Origin: Desulfuromusa sp.
GTDB taxonomy: Bacteria > Desulfobacterota > Desulfuromonadia > Desulfuromonadales > Geopsychrobacteraceae
DNA length: 37,310 bases
Assembly: GCA_016744595.1 (NCBI GenBank)
Contig: JADGEB010000032.1
Span: 1-37,310, forward strand
Direction of reading: 5' to 3'
Part shown: piece after piece, positions 9,760 to 18,886 of the stretch
Numbering within the stretch: the first letter of the stretch is position 1
Layout of the letters: each line of letters starts with the position of its first letter
Made by a program: the position numbers and the translations under genes
Notes under the pieces: model-generated
Told to the model about the DNA's origin: nothing
Databases searched by the model: none
The model's input: only the letters and a program-made list of their open reading frames with translations

Positions 9760-11262
9760 ATGAGTGATCCCCATATTCTAGCAATAGACCAGGGAACTAC
9801 TAGTTCACGGGCGATGATTTTTTCTGCAACTGGAAGCTGTGTTGCTTTTGCCCAAGAGGAATTCCGACAGGTTTTTCCTCAGGATGGTTGGGTGGAACAT
9901 GATCCTGAAGAAATTTGGCAATCGGTTCTCAGTGTTTGTCGGCAGGTTCTGCAACAAGCGGAAGAAATCGGGATTGAAGTGGTTGGGATTGGTATCACAA
10001 ACCAACGGGAAACCACTGTGGTTTGGGATCGAAAAAGTGGTCAACCTCTTTACCGTGCTATTGTTTGGCAGGATCGCCGTACGGCTGAGTATTGTGCTGA
10101 ATTGAAAGCTGACGGAAATGAAGAACGGGTTGCTGAGTTGACCGGGCTGTTGCTTGATCCCTATTTCTCCGCAACCAAGCTACGCTGGATTCTCGACAAT
10201 GTTGCGGGAGCTCGGGCTAAGGCAGATGCCGGGGAACTCGCTTTTGGTACCATCGACAGTTTTCTCCTCTGGCGCTTAACTGGTGGTAAGGCACATGCCA
10301 CTGACGCCACCAACGCATCACGAACTATGTTGTTCAATATTCACACGCAACAGTGGGATGAATCACTGCTAGATATGTTTCGAGTTCCCCAGTCATTGCT
10401 TCCAGAGGTTAAAGATTGCAGTGCCGATTTTGGAATAACAGAGGCCGATTTGTTTGGTCGTTCTATACCAATTGGCGGGATCGCTGGTGACCAGCAGGCT
10501 GCAGCTATAGGGCAGGCTTGCCTTGAGCCAGGGATGATCAAAAGCACTTATGGAACCGGTTGTTTTGTTTTGTTGAATACTGGGAAAACTGCGTTTCGTT
10601 CCGAAAATCGTTTACTGACGACCATAGCTTATCGAATCAAGGGGGAAGTCAGCTATGCAATCGAAGGTTCCATCTTTGTTGCTGGCGCGGCTATGCAATG
10701 GCTCCGTGATGGAATCAAGCTGATCAACTCAGTCGGAGAAGTTGAAGGTTTAGCTCAGGGGCTTGATTCTAACCGGAGTGTTTATATGGTTCCAGCTTTT
10801 ACTGGGCTGGGGGCTCCGCATTGGGATCCTCATGCCCGTGGAGCTATTTTTGGATTGACGCGTGATACCGGGATTGCTGAAATCGCTCGGGCAACCTTAG
10901 AGTCGGTTGGTTATCAGACCTATGACTTGATGGCGGCGATGCAGCTGGATAGTGAAACGGTACCAAAAGCTTTGCGAGTTGATGGTGGCATGGTTGCCAA
11001 CAATTGGTTCCTCCAGTTTTTGGCGGATCTGCTGGATATCCCGGTTGAACGACCTGAAGTGGCTGAAACGACGGCACTGGGGGCTGCTTACTTAGCGGGG
11101 GTGCAGCTTGGGTTGTTTGAGTCACTTGCAGGTATTCGTAAGCATTGGAAGAGGGATGCACTATTTACTCCCAAGATAAGTCAAGAAGAACGCAACAATC
11201 TGTTGCGTGGTTGGAAGAAAGCTATATCCAGGGTTTTGGAAGAGGAAAAGAGAAGCAAGTAA
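9760..11262 (+). CDS. glpK: Glycerol kinase
   Basis: FGGY-family kinase of 500 residues that phosphorylates glycerol to sn-glycerol-3-phosphate with ATP. The N-terminal phosphate-binding motif [12 protein letters not shown] starts at Asp10. The substrate region [11 protein letters not shown] (181-191) and catalytic-base segment GIAGDQQAA (Asp244) are conserved, and the length matches the family. AAGGAAGG is well placed before the ATG. It works with divergent glpD to bring glycerol into the triose-phosphate pool. The segment following the stop has no clear terminator. Confidence 0.96.
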   Translation: MSDPHILAIDQGTTSSRAMIFSATGSCVAFAQEEFRQVFPQDGWVEHDPEEIWQSVLSVCRQVLQQAEEIGIEVVGIGITNQRETTVVWDRKSGQPLYRAIVWQDRRTAEYCAELKADGNEERVAELTGLLLDPYFSATKLRWILDNVAGARAKADAGELAFGTIDSFLLWRLTGGKAHATDATNASRTMLFNIHTQQWDESLLDMFRVPQSLLPEVKDCSADFGITEADLFGRSIPIGGIAGDQQAAAIGQACLEPGMIKSTYGTGCFVLLNTGKTAFRSENRLLTTIAYRIKGEVSYAIEGSIFVAGAAMQWLRDGIKLINSVGEVEGLAQGLDSNRSVYMVPAFTGLGAPHWDPHARGAIFGLTRDTGIAEIARATLESVGYQTYDLMAAMQLDSETVPKALRVDGGMVANNWFLQFLADLLDIPVERPEVAETTALGAAYLAGVQLGLFESLAGIRKHWKRDALFTPKISQEERNNLLRGWKKAISRVLEEEKRSK

Positions 11263-11526
11263 GCTCTATATCTGAGAGATAGACAGACTTACAGAGAGTC
11301 GATCTGTCCGGCAAAGCCGTCTTGGTTCTGGTGGCGGGAGCTCCGATTTGATAATATCCAGTGCATCCAAAGCCTTTGTCAGCACCCCGACGAGTTCTTT
11401 GGCTCGTGAACTGGGAGGTGATCGAGGTGAGCGGTGGGCAGTTGATGGCTTGACGATCTGCTGACCATTATAAATAAATACGGCGTGATTGGCTGATTGT
11501 AAAGATCACAGATTTTAGGTTTCTGA
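11263..11526. other. Gene-free spacer after glpK
   Basis: No gene with a start and ribosome-binding site is visible. On the minus strand one frame stays open for about 70 codons over roughly 11490-11265 (it contains AKELVGVLTKALDALDIIK), but it has no plausible start and I recognise no family. It may be decayed coding sequence or chance. A 6-bp inverted repeat (GACAGA at 11282-11287, TCTGTC at 11303-11308) lacks a T-run and is not a convincing terminator. Confidence 0.4.
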
Positions 11527-12366
11527 TCATGTTGGTGCCGTTTTGCGGCCAGCAAGGATAATTTTGTTGTTCGAGAACATTTTATTTGTGTAGGAACAAG
11601 TAGAGGAAATTATTTCTAATCCAGAACGTTCGAGTAAGTCGGAAAGTTGCTTCGAGGTGAAAATCTGTTTGTGTCCGTAGCGAACAGTCGAGTAAAAGCT
11701 TGGTAAAAACAGGCTGATTTTCCCACCACTGAGCCGATAAACCTGCTGGCTCAGTTGGTAGGGGAATACTTCCCGTGATGGTGTGTCCAAACAGAGTATC
11801 CCTCCCGGTTTGAGTAACTTTGTGGCCAACTTCAGGGTCTCTTGTGGAAAATCAACATGTTCAATCACATCCCATAGGGTGATTAAGTCAAAATGCTGGA
11901 GAAACCCTGTCTGCCAATAATCACTATTGATCAGTTCGCTATGCAGATCGATTCCAAATTTTTCCAGTGCGTACTGTCGGCGCAGAGAACTTGGTTCAAT
12001 TCCTTTGCTTCTGGCACCATGTTCGTTTAACAGGATTTGAAATTGTCCCAGACCTGCCCCGATATCAAGTGTTTCGCTTTGGAATAAGTTCAGATATTTT
12101 TTAATAAAATGGAGGCGGCTTTGGCGTAGATGGTTGTTTTCATCGATACGCAGTTCTATGTATTGTCGGGATTTTTCAGTGAGGAGTTCTTCTGTTTTGT
12201 TTTTTTCTGGCTGCTGGTCGAGTTGGTTTAAAAAATGGAAATCACAATTCTGGCAAACATAGATGGTGCTGTCGCTGAGAGCATAGATTGGTATCGCCAC
12301 TGTTTTTTTACAGAGTTTGCAGCGTTTAAAATTGTATTCAGAGGTATTCATAGATGCTACGATCAT
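11527..12366 (-). CDS. Class I SAM-dependent methyltransferase with N-terminal zinc ribbon
   Basis: Protein of 279 residues. An N-terminal four-cysteine motif (Cys16/Cys19 in CKLC and Cys38/Cys41 in CQNC) looks like a small zinc ribbon. It is followed by a Rossmann methyltransferase domain with motif I DIGAGLGQFQ (101-110) and a downstream LWDVIEHVDFP segment of the Methyltransf_11/23 group. Such zinc-ribbon methyltransferases often act on sugars or surface polymers, but nothing nearby shows the substrate. Start choice is open: ATG at 12366 or at 12351; neither has a strong ribosome-binding site. It is divergent from coaE with only 37 bp between them. Confidence 0.8.
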   Translation of the reverse strand: MIVASMNTSEYNFKRCKLCKKTVAIPIYALSDSTIYVCQNCDFHFLNQLDQQPEKNKTEELLTEKSRQYIELRIDENNHLRQSRLHFIKKYLNLFQSETLDIGAGLGQFQILLNEHGARSKGIEPSSLRRQYALEKFGIDLHSELINSDYWQTGFLQHFDLITLWDVIEHVDFPQETLKLATKLLKPGGILCLDTPSREVFPYQLSQQVYRLSGGKISLFLPSFYSTVRYGHKQIFTSKQLSDLLERSGLEIISSTCSYTNKMFSNNKIILAGRKTAPT

Positions 12367-12403
12367 CGTTAATTAGTCAGCAAAGTCAAGAGGAAGTGTC
12401 TAT

Positions 12404-13021
12404 ATGGAAGGTCATGCTTTGATCCTTGGGATCACTGGGAATATTGCTTCTGGTAAAAGTTCTGTTGCAAAAGAACTCGCCCGCCGAGGTGCTGTCGTTG
12501 TCGATGCAGATCAGCTGGCCCGTGAGGTTGTAGAATCGGGCACTTCGACATTAAAGAAAATGGTCAAAGTCTTTGGAACAGAGATTCTCAAAAATGATGG
12601 CAATTTAGATCGTGAACGATTGGGACAGATGGTTTTTGCCGATATCAAGGTTCGTGCGATGCTGAACAGAATTATCCATCCTGAAATAGCAAAAAAATCG
12701 ATTGAGCGGCTTCAGGAATTGAAACACAGAAAAGATATCCCCCTGATTATTTATGAAGCCCCATTGTTATTTGAAGTCGGGGCAGAAAACCGTGTGGATA
12801 AAGTTCTGGTGGTCACGATTGATCCTGAAAAACAGCTTAAACGTCTGATGGCGCGGGATGGTTTGAGTGAGGCTGGGGCGCAGCAACGAATGACGGCTCA
12901 GATGCAACAACAGAAAAAAATAGCTCAAGCCGATTTTGTCCTGGATAATTCAGGGACAGAGGCAGAAATGCTCAAGAAGCTTGATATTTTGTGGCAACAG
13001 ATCGTGCCAGCCGGCAGTTAG
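12404..13021 (+). CDS. coaE: Dephospho-CoA kinase
   Basis: Enzyme of 205 residues that phosphorylates dephospho-CoA at the ribose 3'-hydroxyl in the last step of coenzyme A synthesis, in the cytoplasm. The P-loop GNIASGKS (12-19), the DADQLAREVV segment (35-44) and the IYEAPLLFE segment are the family landmarks, and length is normal. GAGGAAG lies upstream of the ATG. It ends 13 bp before the convergent DUF4019-like gene. Confidence 0.95.
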   Translation: MEGHALILGITGNIASGKSSVAKELARRGAVVVDADQLAREVVESGTSTLKKMVKVFGTEILKNDGNLDRERLGQMVFADIKVRAMLNRIIHPEIAKKSIERLQELKHRKDIPLIIYEAPLLFEVGAENRVDKVLVVTIDPEKQLKRLMARDGLSEAGAQQRMTAQMQQQKKIAQADFVLDNSGTEAEMLKKLDILWQQIVPAGS

Positions 13022-13034
13022 TATATCTGTTATT

Positions 13035-13457
13035 TTAGCGCAAGTGGTATGAACTGACGTACCACGCCCCTTGCTCCTCTATCAGAATAACAGTTTCCAG
13101 GCTGTTTGCTTTATTGAGGAATGTTGTTGCGAAGCTGACTCGCTGATAATCCCCATCTGGAAGGCCGACCCAGCTCTCATATTGACTGAGTTTTTTGATA
13201 GAGCGTTTGACGACATGCCCAAGGTGCGGACGCACAGCAAGGAGTTTCTTATACCATTCAGGATGGTCGATGTAGCTTTGGTTGACAATGCCGGTTTGGT
13301 TCCAGGCAGTAGAAAAGTCCAGCTTGTCGAGTGTTTCGACAAACTGCTCAGCGGCAATGATGACAGGATGACCAACTTCTTGTTCAGCAAAGGTTAACGT
13401 CGGTGTGGTTGAAACGATAAGAAATACAAATAGAATAGCGAACGACCGATTTATCAT
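13035..13457 (-). CDS. Exported DUF4019-like protein
   Basis: Small protein of 140 residues with a clear signal peptide (residues 1-24, cut near TFA-EQE). The mature part has the pattern of DUF4019 proteins: a helical start (AAEQFVETLDKLDFSTAW) followed by a compact alpha/beta region with VGLPDGDYQRVSFATTF and ending in WYVSSYHLR. The molecular function of the family is not known to me. It stands alone between convergent coaE and the esterase gene on its own strand 70 bp upstream. Confidence 0.75.
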   Translation of the reverse strand: MINRSFAILFVFLIVSTTPTLTFAEQEVGHPVIIAAEQFVETLDKLDFSTAWNQTGIVNQSYIDHPEWYKKLLAVRPHLGHVVKRSIKKLSQYESWVGLPDGDYQRVSFATTFLNKANSLETVILIEEQGAWYVSSYHLR

Positions 13458-13526
13458 GAGTTCCCCCTCTCATTTACGTTGTCTGCTGTCAATTATGCTC
13501 TTGGTGCGATTAAAAGTAAAGTTCTT

Positions 13527-14324
13527 TCATGTTTTTGTCGCTGTGTGAGTTCCCAGAAAACTGATGCAGCGTTGTAGAACATCCTGCTGCCGAGGATTTT
13601 CGGTAGTAGTTAAAACATGGGGAACTTCGTTGCCATAGCAATGGAACTGTTTCTCGTTACTGCCAAGTTGCTGGTAGATTTTTGACGCAGTTCCTTTGGC
13701 TATTGTTGCATCTCCGGTTGAGGTGAGAATTAGAGTTGGTGTTATTATAGACTCCAACTTGCCATTGAGTTGTTTGAGTAATCTATTGATCTGAGAAATT
13801 CCTTTGAGGGGGCGTCTCTGATAATAAAAAGGACGCTCTGCTTCAGAAATTTCTTTATCCTGATAGGGGATCAGGTGACTAAGTAGACTGGCAAAGGGAG
13901 CTAGGAGATGTTGTAATTGTAAAAAAGGTGATAGAAGGATCATTTTGTTTGGGTGATGCTTCAGTGCAAGGTGTAGAGACAACAGAGCTCCAGTGCTTAA
14001 CCCTACGACATTTACATTAAGATTCATCTCAATGAGGGACTGGTAACCACGTTCAACAGTATTTAACCACTCTCCCGCTCGCCGGTTAGCGAGATCTTGT
14101 GGCGTTGTTCCGTGGCCGGGGAGTCGGACTCCATAAGTAGTATAGTTATGCTGTAGTAGAATCTCTCCAAGAGGAAGCATTTCTCTAGGGCTGGCGCTGA
14201 AGCCGTGAACCAGCAGGACTGCTTGTCCATTTGAATTTTTAGGGGACAAGTAGAAGGGGAAATTGTCCGGGTGTGAAACTCTTTCGTTGTGCGCTAGTTC
14301 AATCTCTTGTTCAAGCCATTGCAC
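13527..14324 (-). CDS. Alpha/beta-hydrolase, carboxylesterase/monoglyceride-lipase type
   Basis: Cytoplasmic hydrolase of 265 residues without signal peptide. The oxyanion-hole motif LLVHGFSASP (37-46) and a complete catalytic triad are visible: Ser110 in GLSTG, Asp205 in TSTGDATI and His236 in VPHVLT. This resembles the Est30/YvaK-like carboxylesterases that cleave short acyl esters. The start is GTG at 14324, preceded by AAGGGAG. It follows the iclR-family gene on the same strand but is separated from it by a terminator, so it probably has its own promoter. The natural substrate cannot be told from sequence. Confidence 0.85.
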   Translation of the reverse strand: MQWLEQEIELAHNERVSHPDNFPFYLSPKNSNGQAVLLVHGFSASPREMLPLGEILLQHNYTTYGVRLPGHGTTPQDLANRRAGEWLNTVERGYQSLIEMNLNVNVVGLSTGALLSLHLALKHHPNKMILLSPFLQLQHLLAPFASLLSHLIPYQDKEISEAERPFYYQRRPLKGISQINRLLKQLNGKLESIITPTLILTSTGDATIAKGTASKIYQQLGSNEKQFHCYGNEVPHVLTTTENPRQQDVLQRCISFLGTHTATKT

Positions 14325-14343
14325 CGTTACTCCCTTCGTTCAA

Positions 14344-14370
14344 ACAAAAAAAGCCCCTCAGTGAGGAGCC
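14344..14370 (-). terminator. Rho-independent terminator after the IclR gene
   Basis: Read on the minus strand, a GC-rich hairpin (14353-14370: GCTCCTC, loop ACT, GAGGGGC, one mismatch) is followed by a run of T residues (14344-14352). It lies about 20 bp past the stop of the IclR-type gene. The plus-strand flank is also T-rich (TTTTGTTGTT). Confidence 0.8.
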
Positions 14371-14391
14371 TTTTGTTGTTGTAAATATCTG

Positions 14392-15174
14392 TTATTTTGG
14401 GTAACCGAGGCGTGTTGACAATTCAGCCGATGCTTTCAGAACCAGAGGAACCAATTCACTTTCTGTTCGTGCATTACTAACCCGCATCGTTGGTCCGGAA
14501 ATGCTGATGGCTCCAACAATACGACGAGTGTAATCACGGATTGGTGCGGCAATGCAGCGAACCCCAAGGTCAAGTTCTTCATCATCAAAGGCATAGCCCT
14601 GTTCGCGAACTTTAACCATCTCAGCACTTATTTTGTCAGGGGTGTTAAGGGTGGTCGGGGTATGCGGAACCAGTTTTACCTCATTCAATAGTGCTTCCAG
14701 CTCCTCTTCCGTCATGTGTGCCATGTGGACTTTACCAGAAGCGGTACAATATGCAGGTAGTCTTGAGCCAACTCGGGAAACGACGCGGACGGTGAGGTTG
14801 GTTTCAACAACATCTAAATAGACAATATGATTTTCTTTGTAGATAGCAACATATGCAGTTTCGTTACTCTCTTCCACAATTTGCTCAAGAATTGGTTTGG
14901 CCTGACGCAATAGCCCCATTTGTTTAATGAACGTTTGACCAAGCTCCAGAGCTTTTAGACCAAGGCGATAATTCTCTGTTGCCTTGTTTTGTTCAATGTA
15001 ACCACGCGATTCGAGTGTTGCGAGCAGCCGGAAAACATTGTTCTTATGCAGCTTCAGGCGTTTGCTCAGTTCGGTAACGCCTAGTTCATCGACATCATCA
15101 TGGAATTGCTCGAGCAGGTCGAGGGCGTGGGAAACTGCCTGAATGATATATTCTGATTTATCTTTTTTGACCAT
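14392..15174 (-). CDS. IclR-family transcriptional regulator
   Basis: DNA-binding regulator of about 260 residues. An N-terminal winged helix-turn-helix (residues 10-75; TELSKRLKLHKNNVFRLLATL is the recognition region) is followed by an IclR effector domain (about 95-255) with YLDVVETNLTVRV, LPAYCTASGKV and RCIAAPIRDYTRRIVGAIS. I chose the ATG at 15174 because the longer frame back to 15249 would include the promoter itself. IclR members usually bind small organic acids and control a few catabolic genes. No obvious target is adjacent, so the ligand is unknown. It is followed by a terminator and is therefore probably monocistronic. Confidence 0.9.
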   Translation of the reverse strand: MVKKDKSEYIIQAVSHALDLLEQFHDDVDELGVTELSKRLKLHKNNVFRLLATLESRGYIEQNKATENYRLGLKALELGQTFIKQMGLLRQAKPILEQIVEESNETAYVAIYKENHIVYLDVVETNLTVRVVSRVGSRLPAYCTASGKVHMAHMTEEELEALLNEVKLVPHTPTTLNTPDKISAEMVKVREQGYAFDDEELDLGVRCIAAPIRDYTRRIVGAISISGPTMRVSNARTESELVPLVLKASAELSTRLGYPK

Positions 15175-15220
15175 GGCTCTATGTACCCTTCTTGTTTTTT
15201 TTTTATATATAATGGGGGCG

Positions 15221-15249
15221 ATTCTAGCCTTGGGGAAAATCTCTGTCAA
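15221..15249 (-). promoter_or_regulatory. Sigma70 promoter of the IclR-type gene
   Basis: On the minus strand TTGACA (15249-15244) and TAGAAT (15226-15221) are separated by exactly 17 bp, a near-consensus housekeeping promoter. The predicted transcript start is about 40 bp before the ATG at 15174, leaving room for the AAGAAGG ribosome-binding site. Confidence 0.75.
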
Positions 15250-15284
15250 GCAGTATCGATCAGCTTAGACGGAGTTTTTCAATT

Positions 15285-15301
15285 ATAGAATGCTGTTCTA
15301 T
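15285..15301. promoter_or_regulatory. Palindromic operator candidate upstream of the IclR promoter
   Basis: Perfect 6-bp inverted repeat ATAGAA-TGCTG-TTCTAT, 36 bp upstream of the -35 box. The size and symmetry fit a dimeric helix-turn-helix regulator such as IclR itself; the assignment is inference. Confidence 0.4.
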
Positions 15302-15369
15302 TGTTGTCAAACATAACTGAAGGTTTTCGCTTTTTTGATGTGGTTATTCCTGTGTGAAGTTGAGAGTTG

Positions 15370-16560
15370 TCAAACTTTAATCAACTCTTGCAGGACGCTG
15401 GTTGCGTAACTTCCTTTGGGTAATGCGAAACTAAGGGTTAAGTATTGCTTGCCGTGGTCTATGATTTTTGGCTCACCTAGAGGAACCCTGAGTGGTCGAC
15501 GTTCCCCGGTCATTGTCAGTCCTTGGGCAAGCTTCCAGCTGTCAAGGCTTAACCCGGATTCTTCCAGTAAAGCAACTTCCATCTGGCCTGTTTTGCCTGA
15601 TGCGATCATGACTTTGCTACCATACAGCGGTGCGGATGGGCTGATTTCAAAACTGTCAACACGGGATTGCTCCTCTGCTGAACTTTCAACCCTGAAACAT
15701 GCTCCGTTGATGTGTTTTACGGCAATGTCACCGTCGCAAAGCTGATCAATGGTGAATAGTCGCTGCTTGAGCAATTGATCAAAAAAACGGGATTGAGTCG
15801 CGGAGAGGAATAGCCGTAACAGATTGCGTGGTAATGTCGATACTGCTGTTTGGTGAGATTTTCCATCGAGGAGTGCGCGGAGGAGGCGTTGTTCGTCACG
15901 CATTCTTTTGGGTAGGCTATCAAGGGATGCTTTGATTTCCCCTAGTCGATAGTATTCTGCCGCTTGTTTCCAATCCTGATTGTGAATTAACTCTGGATCA
16001 CCCATGTATTCCTGACAGAATTTGGCAAAATCTTTTTGAACAAGAAGTAATCCCAATTGTGCAGAATTTCCCAAAATACCGTAACGCTGTTCACCAAAAA
16101 AATTAGGAACGCCACGTTTTTCTAGTTGCAACAGAATTGTTTCGGCATGTGACGGAGCATCCGCATTGGTTTCACGGATGGTGATGGTGAAACGATTGCC
16201 AGCTAGGTGACCAAGGCGCAGTTTATTTTCATGACGATTAATACTTAGTATTTTTGCCTTGTTCAGGTTCAGTTTTCCTATTTGATCAACTTTATTGAAT
16301 GGTACTGATATCATTTGTCTGGTTAAGGCGCGGGCATCTTTCAGTCCAGCGTAACCAAGATCACGCTCTTTCAATTTTAATCCGCGAGTCAATTGAATTA
16401 GCAGCTCGCGAGTGGTGATTCCCGATTTTTCGATCCACAGATAAAGGTGTTCACCTTTGCCGGAACACGGGTAAAGGGGGATTTCTTCAACCTGAAAATC
16501 TTCAAGATCTTGTTTGTAAATACCACCGGTTCCGGGCAGGCTCTCTGTTAACCAGTTCAA
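15370..16560 (-). CDS. truD: tRNA pseudouridine(13) synthase TruD
   Basis: Enzyme of 396 residues that converts uridine-13 of tRNA(Glu) to pseudouridine. The catalytic motif GYAGLKD places the nucleophile at Asp75. The family segments NRFTITIRE and NFFGEQRYG (153-161) and the inserted TRUD domain (roughly 155-345) are all present. The start codon overlaps the stop of trmB by 4 bp (ATGA), which indicates translational coupling. It is the last gene of the cytochrome c-trmB-truD operon. Confidence 0.94.
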   Translation of the reverse strand: MNWLTESLPGTGGIYKQDLEDFQVEEIPLYPCSGKGEHLYLWIEKSGITTRELLIQLTRGLKLKERDLGYAGLKDARALTRQMISVPFNKVDQIGKLNLNKAKILSINRHENKLRLGHLAGNRFTITIRETNADAPSHAETILLQLEKRGVPNFFGEQRYGILGNSAQLGLLLVQKDFAKFCQEYMGDPELIHNQDWKQAAEYYRLGEIKASLDSLPKRMRDEQRLLRALLDGKSHQTAVSTLPRNLLRLFLSATQSRFFDQLLKQRLFTIDQLCDGDIAVKHINGACFRVESSAEEQSRVDSFEISPSAPLYGSKVMIASGKTGQMEVALLEESGLSLDSWKLAQGLTMTGERRPLRVPLGEPKIIDHGKQYLTLSFALPKGSYATSVLQELIKV

Positions 16561-17246
16561 CTTTTCTCCTTCGGCCAGCGAAGTCTGAATCCCTTGCTTA
16601 AGCTTGGAGGCTCAATCTGAAGGCCGGTTTTTTTACGATAGCGGCAGAGAAAGATCGGTTGATCCAGATCAAGGAATCGCTGCATATACTTTGAGACAGG
16701 ATAATTCCCAAGATCATGGGTATAAGGAGTTGCTGTGAAATTTTCAAATCGTGCATCCTGGTAGAGTAATTCTGCGGCCGATTCACCATAATCAACAAAA
16801 TCGGTACAGAAATTTAACTCGCCATTATCCTGTAAACAGTAAAGCGACAGATTGAGAAAGTCATGATTCAGCAACCGTCGTTTGCGCTGCCGTTTCTTTG
16901 GCCAAGGATCGGGGCAGTTAATATAGATTGCCTGTAAACTGTTTTTTCCCAAATATTCATGCATCAGATAGCGAGCTTCTATACGCATCATCAAAATATT
17001 GGTCAGGCCGGAACGTTCAATTCGGCTGCATGTCTGACGGCAACCCTGATTGAATATGTCAATAGCAATGAAATTACGCTCTGGATGGCGTGCAGCAATC
17101 TGAATAACGAAATCGCCAATTCCGCACCCAATCTCAAGTGAAAGCGGGTTGTTGTTGCCAAATAGTGCAGCAAAGTTGGCAGTGTTTTTTAGCCGTGCTT
17201 CTGGAATAAATACTGGTGAAGTAATTAAAGTCATTCTTTGGGACAT
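16557..17246 (-). CDS. trmB: tRNA (guanine-N7)-methyltransferase
   Basis: SAM-dependent enzyme of 229 residues that makes N7-methylguanosine-46 in the tRNA variable loop. Motif I EIGCGIGDF (38-46) and the TrmB signature PDPWPKKRQRKRRLL (112-126) are intact; the usual Phe before PDPW is Cys here (NCPDPW). The Shine-Dalgarno is weak, and Met1 (17246) or Met5 (17234) could be the start. It lies 20 bp downstream of the cytochrome gene and overlaps truD. Confidence 0.93.
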   Translation of the reverse strand: MSQRMTLITSPVFIPEARLKNTANFAALFGNNNPLSLEIGCGIGDFVIQIAARHPERNFIAIDIFNQGCRQTCSRIERSGLTNILMMRIEARYLMHEYLGKNSLQAIYINCPDPWPKKRQRKRRLLNHDFLNLSLYCLQDNGELNFCTDFVDYGESAAELLYQDARFENFTATPYTHDLGNYPVSKYMQRFLDLDQPIFLCRYRKKTGLQIEPPSLSKGFRLRWPKEKS

Positions 17247-17266
17247 GATATCTTCTTTTTCATCTA

Positions 17267-17608
17267 TTAATGGAGGTTGTAGAGATATTTGCTGACACGT
17301 TTTAAATCATTTTTAGGTAGTGAAATATAGCTGGGCATAAAACCTTTTAATCGCGTTGTTGGATCGCTTGTCAGTTGTACTTCAATTTGCTCTGCTGACA
17401 ATCGACTCCCTATCTGGGTCAAATCTGTGGCCAAGGAGCCACCTTTACCCCTGATAACGTGGCAGCCTTTACAGCCAAGGGCATGGATTAGTTCCAGTGC
17501 TGGGTCGACCTGTGGAGCATCGTCTGCAGCAATTGCAGCCGTAAAAAAAATCCCACAGAGGAATAAAATAAAGAATAATATGGCTGGCGTTTTCATCTGA
17601 GTAAACAT
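17267..17608 (-). CDS. Small periplasmic monoheme c-type cytochrome
   Basis: Protein of 113 residues with a signal peptide (about 1-27, ending AAIAADD), one heme-attachment motif CKGCH (Cys46, Cys49, His50) and a likely axial Met91 in KGFMPSY. The spacing is that of class I cytochrome c, so it is likely a soluble electron carrier or a small redox subunit. The start at 17608 has AAGGA 8 bp upstream; Met5 (17596) is an alternative. It is the first gene of an operon with two tRNA-modification genes, and no redox enzyme is adjacent, so its partner is unknown. Confidence 0.88.
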   Translation of the reverse strand: MFTQMKTPAILFFILFLCGIFFTAAIAADDAPQVDPALELIHALGCKGCHVIRGKGGSLATDLTQIGSRLSAEQIEVQLTSDPTTRLKGFMPSYISLPKNDLKRVSKYLYNLH

Positions 17609-17731
17609 ACCTGCAGTCCTTGTTCATTGCAATCGATTCTCATTTGGGGTTGTTGGTAAAATGGTTGCAATCGAATAAGGCGAGGATTAATCTGACCCTG
17701 AACAGGCATCAAATAGATGGAGAGACAAAAT

Positions 17732-18886
17732 ATGCAGATACCGATTTCCAACCGTGCCAAACTGGTTGAGCCTTTTTTGGCGATGGAATTAATGGAGCGA
17801 GCCAAAGAGCTGGAGGCTGAAGGACGGGATATCATCTATCTCTGTCTGGGGGAGCCTGATTTTAGCACCCCTCCCGCTATTTTATCGGCAACAGGCCAAG
17901 CCTTGGCGGAAGGGGCGACTTCTTATACTCATTCGTTAGGGTTATTGGAACTTCGTCAGGAAATCTGCTGTTATTATCGCGACTATTATGGTGTTGAAAT
18001 TGTTCCTGAGCAGGTGATTGTCTCTTCCGGGACTAGCCCGCTGATGCTGCTTCTTTTTTCCACAATTCTGGATGATGGGGATGAGCTGATTTTAAGTGAC
18101 CCAGGCTACGCTTGCTATCCTGGCTTCGTTAGGTTTTCTGGGGGTAAGCCAGTTCTGTTACAAACCGATGCAAGAGATGGATTTCAACCTCGACCTGAAC
18201 AGGTGCAGACTTTAATAACTGAAAAAACCCGTGGATTGTTGATCAATTCTCCCTCAAATCCGGCTGGGTCAATTCTCTCCAGTCAGGAAATGCAGGCGTT
18301 AGCTGACCTGCCTGTTCCAATTATTTCCGATGAAATTTATCATGGCCTGACTTATCAGGGGGATGAACGCTGTATCCTGGAATTTACTCAAGATGCGTTT
18401 GTTCTGGGGGGATTTTCTAAAGCGTATGCAATGACTGGTTGGCGTTTGGGATACCTGATTTCACCATTATCCTGTGTCAGGACTTTACAAACCCTCCATC
18501 AAAACTTTTTGATCTGTGCCAACCATTTTGTCCAACGAGGCGGTATTGCTGCTTTGCAACAGTGCCATGATGATGTTGCTGATATGCGAGATGTTTATAA
18601 TAAGCGCCGTAAAGAATTAGTTGCTCGCTTGCGCAATCTTGGTTTTGGGGTGCATTTTGAGCCCAAGGGGGCGTTTTATGTTCTTGCTGATGCGCGACAT
18701 ATTGATACCAACTCACAAAGACTGGCCCTAGATATTTTAGAAAAAACTGGTGTTGCAGTGACTCCTGGTATTGATTTCGGACAAGGAGCTGAAGGTTATT
18801 TACGCTTTTCCTATACTCGCCCATTTGATGAGATAGTGACAGCGCTGGAACGGATTGAAGTTTATTTGAGACGGCGGGGCAAGTAG
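17732..18886 (+). CDS. Fold-type I PLP-dependent aminotransferase
   Basis: Class I/II aminotransferase of 384 residues, AspC-like in style. The PLP-binding Lys is Lys230 in GGFSKAYAMTGWRLGY. Other cofactor contacts visible are NSPSNPAGS (171-179), SDEIYHG (199-205) and the substrate-binding Arg in LRFSYTRP near the C-terminus. I start it at 17732 rather than 17717 because GGAGAG lies 8 bp before the second ATG. Substrate specificity (aspartate, aromatic or alanine type) cannot be read with confidence; the location two genes before a DAHP synthase would suit an aromatic amino acid role but is weak evidence. Confidence 0.9.
   Translation: MQIPISNRAKLVEPFLAMELMERAKELEAEGRDIIYLCLGEPDFSTPPAILSATGQALAEGATSYTHSLGLLELRQEICCYYRDYYGVEIVPEQVIVSSGTSPLMLLLFSTILDDGDELILSDPGYACYPGFVRFSGGKPVLLQTDARDGFQPRPEQVQTLITEKTRGLLINSPSNPAGSILSSQEMQALADLPVPIISDEIYHGLTYQGDERCILEFTQDAFVLGGFSKAYAMTGWRLGYLISPLSCVRTLQTLHQNFLICANHFVQRGGIAALQQCHDDVADMRDVYNKRRKELVARLRNLGFGVHFEPKGAFYVLADARHIDTNSQRLALDILEKTGVAVTPGIDFGQGAEGYLRFSYTRPFDEIVTALERIEVYLRRRGK

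Noticed and set aside
11282..11308. Terminator after glpK
   Set aside because: The stem is only 6 bp with a 15-base loop and no T-run follows.
17593..17835. 80-codon minus-strand frame across the start of the aminotransferase
   Set aside because: It is antisense to the well-supported aminotransferase and to its promoter region, has no ribosome-binding site and no recognisable domain.
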